This document shows positions 24,967-33,458 of a stretch of 64,000 bases of DNA, one piece after another. The stretch covers positions 5,833 through 69,832 of the forward strand of contig CAYXOL010000026.1 in assembly GCA_964467165.1 (NCBI GenBank), read 5' to 3'. Source of the DNA: Clostridium_AD sp964467165 (GTDB lineage: Bacteria; Bacillota; Clostridia; Clostridiales; Clostridiaceae). The position numbers were made by a program, and so were the translations under genes. Under the pieces are notes generated by a model. The model was not told the DNA's origin, ran no database searches, and was given only the letters and a program-made list of their open reading frames with translations. Every line of letters starts with the position of its first letter. Position 1 is the first letter of the stretch.

Positions 24967-25509
24967 ATGAAAAGTACAAAAATTGTTTCAATACTAATTA
25001 GTATCAGTATGGGTATTATGGTGTTTTCTGGTTGTAGTAGTCGTACAAAAGTACCGATGGCTACAAAACAACCAATTAATATTACGAAAACTAACCAATC
25101 TAACTCAACAGCCATGATGAAACTTTATTCAAATACTCTTAAAGACCTAGTTACTGCAAAGACAATAACACAGGACCAGTCAAGTAAAGTGCTTGGAGCA
25201 ATAACAAGCAATATGTCACCAAATACAGTAACGTCACCAAATGCAGTAACAACGCCAAATGCAGTAACAACGCCAAATGCAGTAACAACGCCAAATGCAG
25301 TAACAACGCCAAATGCAGTAACAACACCAGATACAGTAACGACACCAAATGCAGTAACAACACCAGATACAGTAACAACACCTAAATCAACACCTATTAC
25401 TAATGCGATAAGCTCATTAGTAAAAAGTAAAGTAATTACTCAAGCACAAGCTAATACAATAAACCTGAAAATTAACGAAGCTATGATAAATATTCAAAGT
25501 AATAAGTAA
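24967..25509 (+). CDS. lipoprotein with Thr-Pro-rich hexapeptide tandem repeat
   Basis: The 180-residue protein starts with a signal peptide and lipobox (VFSGC, Cys at 23), so it is probably lipid-anchored. Two similar helical segments (LKDLVTAKTITQDQSSKVL and LVKSKVITQAQANTIN) flank a low-complexity spacer of nine hexapeptides of the type TPNAVT or TPDTVT. The spacer may cross the cell wall. Function unknown. RBS GAGGATGG; no partner gene is adjacent. Confidence 0.72.
   Translation: MKSTKIVSILISISMGIMVFSGCSSRTKVPMATKQPINITKTNQSNSTAMMKLYSNTLKDLVTAKTITQDQSSKVLGAITSNMSPNTVTSPNAVTTPNAVTTPNAVTTPNAVTTPNAVTTPDTVTTPNAVTTPDTVTTPKSTPITNAISSLVKSKVITQAQANTINLKINEAMINIQSNK
25216..25377 (+). repeat. 18-bp in-frame tandem repeat, nine units
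   Basis: Nine 18-bp units, mostly of the form ACGCCAAATGCAGTAACA, lie inside the lipoprotein gene. Four central units are almost identical, so the number of units is likely to vary by slippage without breaking the frame. Confidence 0.9.
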
Positions 25510-25897
25510 GTAATTTATAATTTTATAAAATAAGTTTAAGAACGTTTCAATTTGCATCCTTTGTCAAGGACAAGTTAGAAAACACTATGCTAAATTACAA
25601 AGATGATTTCTGTATAGTGAACTGTAACCTATATATTAGACACTAAAGAGAAGTACCCTCAATCCTAGGAAAATAAAACTATGATTGGGGGAATTGTTAT
25701 GTTGGGAAAAAACAGCAAAAGATGCTCTGAAAATTTAATTATAAATTTTCAGAGCATCTTCAAAGCAATCTCAATACCACGCAGAGTAAATTATCCGTTT
25801 TTCATCATTTTTTATTAGCTACATTGAGTATATTAACCCTACGCTAAAAATATTTGCAATAGGGGTTATAATCAAATGAAGTGACGAAAATTAAAAA
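25510..25897. other. gene-free stretch with a perfect 19-bp-arm hairpin
   Basis: No gene is supported here. 25719-25737 and 25742-25760 are perfect reverse complements (AAGATGCTCTGAAAATTTA arms, loop ATTA). Upstream, TTGTCAAGGACAAGTTAGA near 25561 has the look of an insertion-sequence end, but no second end or transposase is present. Confidence 0.5.
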
Positions 25898-26947
25898 TTA
25901 TGCTTTTATAGCCCAACGCAATTTAGCACAGCGAGCACGACCATTGGTATTACATTCTTGCGATGATGGCCTAATGGGACCATCGGATATTTCACTATAG
26001 AGACCTTCACGTAAAAAACGTTTAAAAGATTTTTTAACCAGACGGTCTTCTCCTGAGTGAAATGAAAGTATAGCAACGCGCCCACCTGGGGCAAGGGCTG
26101 CAGGAAGCTTTTCTAGAAATTCATATAACACTTCAAATTCACTATTGACATCGATTCGTAATGCTTGAAAGCATCGTTGACAGGTTTTTTTAATCACATC
26201 GTTACTATTACTTCCAGGAATATATTTCAGAGCATCGCTTATAATCTGTTTAAGCTGCGTTGTTGTTGATATGTCTACTCCATTTTTTATTTGGGAAATA
26301 ATAGCTCGAGCTATGGGTGCAGCATTAGGCTCATCAGCATTTTCTATAAGCATTCCTTCCAATTCATCTATGGAAACAGTTTTTAAACGAGACGCGGCAG
26401 ATTGACCTCTATTAGGATTAAGCCGTAAGTCTAATGGTCCTTCATTCTTAAATGAAAATCCTCTTTCAGGATTGTCTATTTGCATTGAAGAGACACCTAA
26501 ATCTGCTAATATAAAATTTAATGGACCTGATTCTAAAGCAATTTGATCTATATTGGAAAAGTTCAGTTGCCTTAGGGTTAAAATTTCGGGGCCATAACCT
26601 AAGCTCTCTAAACGCTCCTTAGTGCGTGGCAATTCAATTGAATCTACATCAATTGCATACATGTGCCCTTTTGAATTTAACCGTTTAAGCATCTCTAAAG
26701 TATGACCGCCATAACCTAAGGTTACATCAAGGCCCGTTTGACCAGGAGTAATTTGTAGAAATTCTAATATTTCGTTAACGCAAATTGAACGATGCATACC
26801 AGCAGGAGTACTGCCTTTTTGAATAACTTTTGCTACAGTATCAGCATATTTTTCTGGTTGCAGTTCCTTATATTTTTCTTTATAAGATCTAGGGTTAGTG
26901 CCTTTATATCGAACACGTCGCTCATGTTTTTGTTCTTGATTATCCAT
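25898..26947 (-). CDS. rsmH: RsmH/MraW-family 16S rRNA cytosine methyltransferase, divergent copy
   Basis: RsmH methylates N4 of C1402 in 16S rRNA using S-adenosylmethionine. The 349 residues have the SAM motif GLDVTLGYGGHTLEML, ADLGVSSMQIDNPERGFSF, GPLDLRLNP, CQRCFQALRIDVNSE and RVAILSFHSGEDRLVK. Compared with classical RsmH, it has a basic N-terminal extension of about 45 residues, and it is not next to ftsL/pbpB/mra genes. It therefore looks like the second MraW-like paralogue seen in some clostridia; its target may differ. RBS AAAGGTGGAG. Confidence 0.82.
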   Translation of the reverse strand: MDNQEQKHERRVRYKGTNPRSYKEKYKELQPEKYADTVAKVIQKGSTPAGMHRSICVNEILEFLQITPGQTGLDVTLGYGGHTLEMLKRLNSKGHMYAIDVDSIELPRTKERLESLGYGPEILTLRQLNFSNIDQIALESGPLNFILADLGVSSMQIDNPERGFSFKNEGPLDLRLNPNRGQSAASRLKTVSIDELEGMLIENADEPNAAPIARAIISQIKNGVDISTTTQLKQIISDALKYIPGSNSNDVIKKTCQRCFQALRIDVNSEFEVLYEFLEKLPAALAPGGRVAILSFHSGEDRLVKKSFKRFLREGLYSEISDGPIRPSSQECNTNGRARCAKLRWAIKA

Positions 26948-27117
26948 GATTTCTCCACCTTTTTAAAAAACTTTTTGTAATGTTCTTACAAAAGATATGA
27001 TACCAAATACAATTCATAAAAGCAAACGCACAAAGAAGCTTATTTTTCTGATTTATAAATAGAGTCACAACATTATGGTACAATTAATACTAAAAAGAAT
27101 AAGGAGAAGTGAAAACT

Positions 27118-28122
27118 ATGAGAATTCCATTTGAACAAATGAAGGCAGAAATTAAGCGTGCCATGATAAATGCAGGTTTAACAGAAGAACAGGCAAATAC
27201 TTGTGCACAGGTTCACACAGAATCCAGCAGAGATGGTGTTTATTCACATGGACTTAACAGAGTAGCAAGATTTATTGATCATGTAAATAAAGGATGGGTT
27301 GATATTAATGCTACCCCTTCCTTAGTTAAAAGCTGTGGCTGTATGGAAAACTATGATGGTAATATGGGCATAGGGATTCTAAATGCAAAGTTCGCCATGA
27401 ATAGAGCAATGGAACTGGCTAAGGATAATAACATTGGAATTATTACGTTAAGGAATACAACTCACTGGATGCGTGGCGGTACATACTCATGGGATGCTGC
27501 AGATAATGGTTTTTTATCAATATGCTGGACCAATACAGAGTCTTGTATGCCAGCCTGGGGATCAAAGGTTCCTTGTATTGGTAATAATCCATTTTGTATT
27601 GGAATTCCTAAAAAAGATGGAAATATTGTACTAGATATGGCAATGTCACAGTATTCCTATGGAAAATTGCAAGTAACAAGGCTAAAGGGTGAAGAACTTC
27701 CATATGATGGAGGCTTTGACAAGGAAGGAAAGCTAACAAAGGATCCTGGTTCTATTGAAGAATCAATGAGAATTCTACCAACAGGCTTCTGGAAAGGTTC
27801 TGGTCTTGCAATATTGCTTGATATGGTAGCTGCAATTCTTTCAAATGGCATGCCAACCAGTGAAATTGATAAGTTAGGAAAAGGAAGCTGTGGCGGGTGC
27901 TCTCAGATCTTTATAGCTATTAATCCACATACTTTTGCAACGGAAGAAGAAATAAACAACATTTTGGAGAGTACTATTAATCAACTGCATTCTGCAGAGC
28001 CTATTAAGGTAGGTGCAAAAGTTTATTATCCGGGACAGCGTACGATGCAAACTAGAGAGGAGAGTAACAAAGATGGAATCGCTACTGATGAAACAGTTTG
28101 GAATGAGGTTTGTAACTTATAA
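27118..28122 (+). CDS. DlgD/YiaK-type NAD(P)H-dependent oxidoreductase (Ldh2 family)
   Basis: The 334-residue protein belongs to the malate/L-lactate/ureidoglycolate dehydrogenase family that lacks a Rossmann fold. Visible motifs are ESSRDGVYSHGLNRV, TTHWMRGGTYSW, NPFCIGIP, LDMAMSQYSYGKL and GFWKGSGLAILLDM. The sequence is closest in feel to 2,3-diketo-L-gulonate reductase, which makes 3-keto-L-gulonate, but no ulose kinase, epimerase or transporter lies nearby. ATG 27118 is chosen because AAGGAG at 27101 leaves the right spacing; GTG 27109 is too close. Confidence 0.82.
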   Translation: MRIPFEQMKAEIKRAMINAGLTEEQANTCAQVHTESSRDGVYSHGLNRVARFIDHVNKGWVDINATPSLVKSCGCMENYDGNMGIGILNAKFAMNRAMELAKDNNIGIITLRNTTHWMRGGTYSWDAADNGFLSICWTNTESCMPAWGSKVPCIGNNPFCIGIPKKDGNIVLDMAMSQYSYGKLQVTRLKGEELPYDGGFDKEGKLTKDPGSIEESMRILPTGFWKGSGLAILLDMVAAILSNGMPTSEIDKLGKGSCGGCSQIFIAINPHTFATEEEINNILESTINQLHSAEPIKVGAKVYYPGQRTMQTREESNKDGIATDETVWNEVCNL

Positions 28123-28213
28123 ATCTCACTTTAATTTATATCTAGAAAGTAGATAACAATTATAGTTTTTTATTTATAAGGATTAAGTTTGTATCTTACA
28201 AGGGGAGGTAAAA

Positions 28214-28303
28214 ATGAATAATCTAAACTATTTTAACAAAGCAGTTATTTGTGCTATAGCATTAGTTTTACTAGTAGGCTGTGGTAAGACTATGATGAAA
28301 TGA
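28214..28303 (+). pseudogene. truncated lipoprotein: signal peptide and lipobox only
   Basis: A strong ribosome site (AGGGGAGGT) precedes a 29-codon frame encoding MNNLNYFNKAVICAIALVLL and the lipobox VGCGK, then a stop after MMK. Only the export signal is left, so this is probably the 5' remnant of a lipoprotein gene. A genuine tiny lipopeptide cannot be ruled out. Confidence 0.55.
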
Positions 28304-28404
28304 TAACTCATCTAAATTCAAGTTTTAAAACCCCCTTAATTGATACTAGTCATTAAAATATCTCATAAGAAAACTTTTACAAGTGCATAATCCTAAAGTA
28401 GTAC

Positions 28405-28450
28405 AATGCGTATTTTATAGTTTCTTCGCTATAAAATACGCATTTTGAAT
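28405..28450 (+). terminator. intrinsic terminator
   Basis: AATGCGTATTTTATAG pairs perfectly with CTATAAAATACGCATT (28429-28444), loop TTTCTTCG, then TTG. It ends the unit of the reductase or truncated lipoprotein. Confidence 0.8.
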
Positions 28451-28493
28451 TAACCTAATAAATCAATTGATTTTTCGGTGAAATAAAAAAGTA

Positions 28494-28524
28494 TTGACCC
28501 TAACATTATGTCATAGTGTAATAT
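28494..28524 (+). promoter_or_regulatory. MerR-type promoter with 19-bp spacer, probable autoregulation
   Basis: A -35 box TTGACC (28494-28499) and a -10 box TAATAT (28519-28524) are separated by 19 bp containing an imperfect dyad (CTAAC..GTCATAG). A long spacer with a dyad over it is the hallmark of promoters twisted open by MerR regulators. It lies about 95 bp before the MerR gene. Confidence 0.65.
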
Positions 28525-28617
28525 ACAAATATAGAGTGAATATATTGACAAAAACCCATAGCGCTTGGAGTATTAGACAATATTGATAGCTTTAAAATTA
28601 AAGTTGGGGGTGCAGCA

Positions 28618-29778
28618 ATGAAAACAATAAAACAAGTTTCGGATTTGACTGGAATAAGTGTGCGTATGCTACATTATTACGATAAAATCGGTTTATTAAA
28701 ACCAAGTAAATTAACAGAGGCAGGTTACAGACTTTATGACGATGAAGCTCTTGAAACCTTGCAACAGATTTTATTTTTTAAGGAACTGGATATACCTTTG
28801 AAAGAAGTTAAAGAAATCATGGCTAGTGCCCACTTTGATAAAATGCAAGCACTTAAAAGTCATGAAAAGTTGCTTGTTTTAAAACGCAACAGATTGAATG
28901 GTTTAATAGAGCTTGTAAATAAAACATTAAAAGGAGAACCCACAATGAGTTTTAAAGAATTTGATATGAGTGAATATTATAATGCACTAGAAGAGTTTAA
29001 AACTGAACACAAAAATATTATAATTAAATCTTATGGTAGTATAGATAAATATGATAAATTTATCGAAACATGTAAATCTAAGGAAGTTGAAATTGCTAAA
29101 ATGGCCATAAAGGAATATGGAAGTATTGAAAAATATGTTAAGGCTATGAGGAAGAATTTTAATAGTGATATGTTTATTAAAGAAGAACAATTTAGTGAGT
29201 TTAAAAAAGATAGCTTGGAAGATAAGCATCCTAAATTAAAAAAACTATATAAAAAGCTTGTATCTGACTTAAGTAAAGGGCCTTCTTCAAAGGAAATTCA
29301 ACAAATTGCTGAAGAAATAACAAATACAGCTAAAAAAGATTATGACATTTTTAAAATGGATAATGGAGATTATTATTGGTACTCTATGGTACAAATTTAT
29401 TTAGTATATCCCAAATGGATAGAAGAAGTTGATAAGAAATATGGAAATGGTGCATCCAAATTTATTGGAGAATCCCTAAAAAATTATTTGGCAGATAAGC
29501 TGCCTAAAATATATACATTATATGAAAAACTTACAACTGACTTAAGTAAAGATCCTTATTCAAAGGAGATTCAAGAAATTGTTGAACAAATAGCAAATGA
29601 GACCCAAAAACAGAATGAAGCTTTAAAAGTAGATACGGGAGAAAATCATTGGGGTTATACGGCAGAACTTTATTTATCAAATCCTACGTATATAAAAGTA
29701 ATGGACAAGAAATATGGCAGTGGTGCATCTAAATTTATGGGAGAAGCTTTAAAATTTTATGCTGAAAATAATAAGTAA
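28618..29778 (+). CDS. MerR-family regulator with TipAS-like effector domain, effector half duplicated
   Basis: Residues 1-70 form a MerR winged helix (TIKQVSDLTGISVRMLHYYD, GLLKPSKLTEAGYRLYDDE). A coiled linker follows to about 110. The rest resembles TipAS/antibiotic-binding domains. Its C-terminal unit occurs twice: about 205-285 (LYKKLVSDLSKGPSSKEIQ...KKYGNGASKFIGESLKNY) and about 298-382 (LYEKLTTDLSKDPYSKEIQ...KKYGSGASKFMGEALKFY). The DNA is also similar in the two units, so the duplication is recent. The ligand is unknown. It likely controls its own promoter; no obvious target gene is adjacent. Confidence 0.82.
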   Translation: MKTIKQVSDLTGISVRMLHYYDKIGLLKPSKLTEAGYRLYDDEALETLQQILFFKELDIPLKEVKEIMASAHFDKMQALKSHEKLLVLKRNRLNGLIELVNKTLKGEPTMSFKEFDMSEYYNALEEFKTEHKNIIIKSYGSIDKYDKFIETCKSKEVEIAKMAIKEYGSIEKYVKAMRKNFNSDMFIKEEQFSEFKKDSLEDKHPKLKKLYKKLVSDLSKGPSSKEIQQIAEEITNTAKKDYDIFKMDNGDYYWYSMVQIYLVYPKWIEEVDKKYGNGASKFIGESLKNYLADKLPKIYTLYEKLTTDLSKDPYSKEIQEIVEQIANETQKQNEALKVDTGENHWGYTAELYLSNPTYIKVMDKKYGSGASKFMGEALKFYAENNK

Positions 29779-30009
29779 TGAATTAAAATTGGCTTCAACC
29801 TATTATATGCCTTTTTTCGGGAATATAGGAATATATGATGCAAGCCTTAAGATTATTTTTGTTATAATAAATGTACGTATAGGAAATAATAATAGTAATA
29901 GTATAGCAAAAATAGAAATGGAGGGGAATATTCATGCCAAGAAAAATACCTTCTACTTATATAATTTTAAATATTAAAAAGTTTATTGAAGTTCGAGGGG
30001 GGATAATAA

Positions 30010-31056
30010 ATGAAAGAAAAAATTACAACACGTAAGGCAAGTAGAAAGTTTATACAAAATATGTTTAAGATATTACAGAAAAAAAGTAAAAAGATATTTA
30101 TAAAAGAAATGCTTATTTGTCTAACAATGATTTGCTTATTGTTTGCTTCGGGTTGTTCAAATAAACCTGTCCAGCTAACTTCCCATACAAATACTGAAAA
30201 AATTTACACTGAAGAAGCCAATTCCATCCAGCCTAAAATAGAAACCAATGTAAATGTAAGTACAGTTGCGGAAAGCAAAGTTGCAGCAGTTAGTACTTCA
30301 TCAAGTCATCCTACAGAAAATAATAAGGACAATATATCCAAAGCAACAGTAACAACTTCAAACAACACCATACAAAAAAGACAATCTGTGCCTATACTTA
30401 TGTATCACTCTGTAGGAAATGCAAAGGGAAATGAACTTATTATATCTCCAGCTCTTTTAAATCAGGAAATGCAATGGCTCAAGGATAATGGATATACTAC
30501 TATTACACTAGATGACCTTCATAACCATTTTGAAAATAATAAACCAATTCCTAAAAAATCTGTTGTACTGACTTTTGATGATGGATATGCAGATAACTAT
30601 ACAAATATGTATCCAATCATGAAAAAATTTGGATTTAGTGCAACGGTTTTTGTTAATACAAGTACGGTGGATAAAGACTCTAACTATCTAACCTCTGCTG
30701 AATTAAAAGAAATGAATACAAATGGAATTAATATTGAAAGTCATACAGTATACCATGATAGACTTGTTACTATGTCTTACGAAAAACAACTAGAAACATT
30801 GAAAGATTCAAAGGCATTTCTTGAAAAGCTTCTGAATAAAAAAGTGAATTATGTTGCATACCCTGGTGGTAGCTATAATAGTTCTACTACAAAAGCAGCT
30901 GAGGATGCTGGTTATATTATGGGCATTACTGCGGACGGAAGATGGTCCAGCAAAAAAAATGGAATGTATAAACTGGATCGAGTTTATATCAGTGCATTTT
31001 TTAATATGGACACATTTAAAGAAAGACTTACTAATCCGCAATATAAATTTCAATAA
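30010..31056 (+). CDS. polysaccharide deacetylase lipoprotein (NodB domain)
   Basis: The 348-residue protein has a long basic N-terminus, then a membrane segment and lipobox (LLFASGC near 49). A Ser/Thr/Asn-rich linker leads to a NodB domain: VPILMYHSVG, VVLTFDDGYADNY (metal Asp pair), ESHTVYHDRL (metal histidines), YVAYPGGSYN and ITADGRW. The family removes N-acetyl groups from peptidoglycan or other glycans, often giving lysozyme resistance. It should act at the outer membrane face. RBS CGAGGGGGG. It is monocistronic. Confidence 0.85.
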   Translation: MKEKITTRKASRKFIQNMFKILQKKSKKIFIKEMLICLTMICLLFASGCSNKPVQLTSHTNTEKIYTEEANSIQPKIETNVNVSTVAESKVAAVSTSSSHPTENNKDNISKATVTTSNNTIQKRQSVPILMYHSVGNAKGNELIISPALLNQEMQWLKDNGYTTITLDDLHNHFENNKPIPKKSVVLTFDDGYADNYTNMYPIMKKFGFSATVFVNTSTVDKDSNYLTSAELKEMNTNGINIESHTVYHDRLVTMSYEKQLETLKDSKAFLEKLLNKKVNYVAYPGGSYNSSTTKAAEDAGYIMGITADGRWSSKKNGMYKLDRVYISAFFNMDTFKERLTNPQYKFQ

Positions 31057-31102
31057 ATGCACAAGGATTGTGTAATCTAATGAAAAAAAACAGCTGCTCT
31101 AA

Positions 31103-31148
31103 ATTGTAACTAGTTTTACTTGCTATTTGAATATGCAATTGCTACAAT
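31103..31148. repeat. dispersed intergenic repeat, copy A
   Basis: ATTGTAACTAGT.TTTACTTGCTATTTGA.TATG.CAATTGC is shared with 48416-48463 with a handful of mismatches and two one-base gaps. Both copies lie just after genes for exported or anchored proteins. Confidence 0.75.
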
Positions 31149-31193
31149 ATTTGATCTCCAAAACACCTCTGTCCCACGCACCATATAGAATGG

Positions 31194-31229
31194 AAGTACC
31201 TCAATGGGTTTGGGGTACTTGTTTTTTTG
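31194..31229 (+). terminator. intrinsic terminator downstream of the deacetylase
   Basis: AAGTACCTC / GGGGTACTT (one G-T pair) with a 9-nt loop, then GTTTTTTT. Confidence 0.7.
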
Positions 31230-31404
31230 ATATAAAGTAAAAGCTTTCAGTGTTTACTACGACCTCCAGGTACATTAGAATAGCTTGAAGTTATTGTTTG
31301 ATAATATAATTCTTAATCTAAAAATAAGGCTTTTTTAATGTGATTTTAATCCTACTAATAGATAATATAAAGCATGAGAAAGTTTATAACGAGAGGGGAA
31401 AAAT

Positions 31405-32088
31405 ATGAGTATTTTAATGAATATAATAAGTGGGATAATGCATATTGATAGTTATTTGGTATTATTAGTTCAGCAATATGGGATATTAACATATGCGATT
31501 CTATTTTCAATTATCTTCTTAGAGACGGGACTAGTTGTTACACCATTATTACCAGGAGACTCAATGCTATTTGCAGCAGGAGCAATAGCTGCAATTGGGT
31601 CAATGAATTTTTTTATTCTTTTAGTAGTAATATATCTTGCAGCGATACTTGGAGATACGGCTAATTATTACATCGGTAAAAAGATTGGCAGTAAGATATT
31701 AGAGAAGGAAGAAGTAAGGTTTATTAACAAAGCGTATTTAGAAAAGGCTCAGAAGTTCTATGAAAAACATGGGTCAATGACCATAGTAATAGCCAGATTT
31801 ATTCCTATAATTAGGACATTCGCTCCTTTTGTTGCAGGTATCGGAAAAATGAATTATTCCAAATTTATACCTTATAATATGATTGGTGGGGGATTATGGG
31901 TAAGTTTATTCTTAGGTGGTGGTTACTTCTTTGGTAATCTATCCTTTATAAAAAATCATTTTTCTTATGTTCTAATGGCTATAATAATTATTTCGTTATT
32001 GCCTGGAGTTATAGTGTTCATAAAAGAAAAGAGAAAAACAGGAAAAAATGATGAAAAGGATAGCCTTAATCCCCAGGCTAACATCTAA
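31405..32088 (+). CDS. DedA-family membrane protein, probable polyprenyl-phosphate flippase
   Basis: The 227-residue polytopic membrane protein has the DedA motifs FLETGLVVTPLLPGDSMLFAAG, GDTANYYIGKKIG and IVIARFIPIIRTFAPFVAG. Recent work assigns several DedA proteins to flipping undecaprenyl phosphate or phosphatidylethanolamine back across the membrane. The next gene, 20 bp on, is uppP, so a C55-P recycling pair is a natural reading here. A lysine-rich tail faces the cytosol. RBS GAGAGGGG. Confidence 0.82.
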   Translation: MSILMNIISGIMHIDSYLVLLVQQYGILTYAILFSIIFLETGLVVTPLLPGDSMLFAAGAIAAIGSMNFFILLVVIYLAAILGDTANYYIGKKIGSKILEKEEVRFINKAYLEKAQKFYEKHGSMTIVIARFIPIIRTFAPFVAGIGKMNYSKFIPYNMIGGGLWVSLFLGGGYFFGNLSFIKNHFSYVLMAIIIISLLPGVIVFIKEKRKTGKNDEKDSLNPQANI

Positions 32089-32108
32089 AAGAAAGGGGCG
32101 TATATTAC

Positions 32109-32936
32109 ATGGATTTGAACATTATATTAGTTTTTAAGGCTATAGTAATAGCTATAGTAGAAGGGATAACAGAATTTATCCCAATTTCCTCCACTGGACA
32201 TATGATTATTGTAGGAAATGTTATAAATTTCAAAGGTGCATTTGCAAATAGTTTTGAGGTAGTCATTCAATTAGGTGCTATTCTTGCAATTATAGTTTTA
32301 TATTGGAATAAAATATGGAACTCCGTTGTGGACTTTTTTAAGGCAAAACCCTCAGGTATAAAATTTTGGACTAATATTATAGTTGCATTTATACCGGCTG
32401 CAATCTTAGGATTTCTTTTTAATGATAAAATAGATACATACCTATTTAATCCAACCACTGTATCTTTGGCGTTAGTGGTTGGTGGAATTCTTATGATTAT
32501 TATAGAAAATAAATTCAGAACTGAGGATAAAACAAAAAGTATCGAGAAAATAAGTATCAAACAGGCATTTAAAATAGGTTGCTTTCAATGCTTTGCACTA
32601 TGGCCAGGAATGTCTAGGTCATCATCTACAATAATGGGAGGTTGGATTACTGGCGTTTCAACAGTTACTGCAACGGAGTTCTCATTCTTTTTAGCAATAC
32701 CAACTATGTTTGGTGCTACAGCATTAACACTATTTAAAAGTGGAATGAATTTTAGTAGTGGGGAAATTATTATTTTATTTATTGGGTTTGTAACTGCCTT
32801 TTTAGTAGCACTAATTGTGGTAGAAAAATTTGTTTCCTATTTAAAGAAAAAACCTATGAAGGTTTTCGCTATTTATAGAATAATTGTTGGTATAGCATTG
32901 CTATTTTTAATTAAATTTATGGGTATTTCATCATAA
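32109..32936 (+). CDS. uppP: undecaprenyl-diphosphate phosphatase
   Basis: UppP (BacA) removes a phosphate from undecaprenyl diphosphate so the carrier lipid can be reused for cell-wall synthesis; overproduction gives bacitracin resistance. The 275 residues show both signature regions: VEGITEFIPISSTGHM near 18 and LWPGMSRSSSTIMGGWITG near 165. Seven or eight membrane helices are predicted. It is co-transcribed with the upstream DedA gene and ends at a strong terminator. Confidence 0.95.
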   Translation: MDLNIILVFKAIVIAIVEGITEFIPISSTGHMIIVGNVINFKGAFANSFEVVIQLGAILAIIVLYWNKIWNSVVDFFKAKPSGIKFWTNIIVAFIPAAILGFLFNDKIDTYLFNPTTVSLALVVGGILMIIIENKFRTEDKTKSIEKISIKQAFKIGCFQCFALWPGMSRSSSTIMGGWITGVSTVTATEFSFFLAIPTMFGATALTLFKSGMNFSSGEIIILFIGFVTAFLVALIVVEKFVSYLKKKPMKVFAIYRIIVGIALLFLIKFMGISS

Positions 32937-32942
32937 ATATTA

Positions 32943-32984
32943 AGAATCTAGTAACAGATTTAGTCTGTTACTAGATTTTTTTCT
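32943..32984 (+). terminator. terminator of dedA-uppP
   Basis: AATCTAGTAACAGA / TCTGTTACTAGATT around TTTAG, followed by seven T. Confidence 0.92.
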
Positions 32985-33033
32985 AATGAATATAGAAAAC
33001 GGACTGCATAATAAAATTTTCGGTAACAATCTA

Positions 33034-33067
33034 TTGACAATTTCAATTGCGAATGATATTCTTTATC
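33034..33067 (+). promoter_or_regulatory. feoA promoter with overlapping Fur box
   Basis: A perfect -35 TTGACA (33034-33039) and a -10 TATTCT (33057-33062) stand 17 bp apart. A Fur-box-like 19-mer (33049-33067) matches the GATAATGATAATCATTATC consensus at 15 of 19 positions and covers the -10 box, so iron-loaded Fur should block the promoter. Confidence 0.75.
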
Positions 33068-33113
33068 AATAGGTGTAAATTATTTGACATTCTACAAGAA
33101 AGGGTGATGTATC

Positions 33114-33323
33114 ATGTTATTATCAAAAGCAAAAATCGGAGATACTTTTAATATTAAACAAGTTGAAGGTAAAGAAAAGGTTAAAAAATTTCTTTTTACT
33201 TTAGGATGCTTTGAAGGAGAAGAAATAACTCTTATTTCTAAACTTGCGGGAAACTACGTGGTAAATATTAAAGATAGTAGATATGCACTTGATGAAAATA
33301 TGGCAAAATCTATTACGATATAG
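33114..33323 (+). CDS. feoA: FeoA ferrous iron transport accessory protein
   Basis: The 69-residue protein folds as a small SH3-like barrel of the FeoA type (LSKAKIGDTFNIKQVEG, FLFTLGCFEGEEITLISK, NYVVNIKDSRYALDENMA). FeoA binds or regulates the FeoB iron channel. It lies 135 bp upstream of feoB, separated by a hairpin and a second Fur box, so the two can be transcribed separately. RBS GAAAGGGTGAT. Confidence 0.88.
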   Translation: MLLSKAKIGDTFNIKQVEGKEKVKKFLFTLGCFEGEEITLISKLAGNYVVNIKDSRYALDENMAKSITI

Positions 33324-33362
33324 ACAAAAGATATAAGTTGATTTTTAATTTAATATTACAAA

Positions 33363-33397
33363 AATAATATGCTAGAAGTTATAGCATATTATTTTTG
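33363..33397 (+). terminator. terminator or attenuator between feoA and feoB
   Basis: AATAATATGCTA / TAGCATATTATT perfect 12-bp stem, loop GAAGTTA, followed by TTTTTG. Confidence 0.82.
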
Positions 33398-33407
33398 CCT
33401 AATGATT

Positions 33408-33426
33408 GATAATGATTATTAATATT
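33408..33426 (+). promoter_or_regulatory. second Fur box, upstream of feoB
   Basis: GATAATGATTATTAATATT matches the Fur consensus at 15 of 19 positions, with the first nine exact. It lies after the feoA terminator and 33 bp before the feoB start. Confidence 0.65.
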
Positions 33427-33458
33427 AAATGAATTTACATAAAGAGGAGGAATTTACT

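Noticed and set aside
25151..25381. Minus-strand open frame of Leu-rich repeats
   Set aside because: It is the antisense shadow of the TPNAVT tandem repeat and has no ribosome site.
25698..25817. Short frame starting MLGKNSKRCSEN through the 25719-25760 palindrome
   Set aside because: It has a GGGGG site upstream but the sequence is mainly a perfect hairpin; no sign of coding constraint.
29759..29977. 72-codon open frame after the MerR gene
   Set aside because: It overlaps the merR end, has no ribosome site and shows no domain; composition is random for this AT content.
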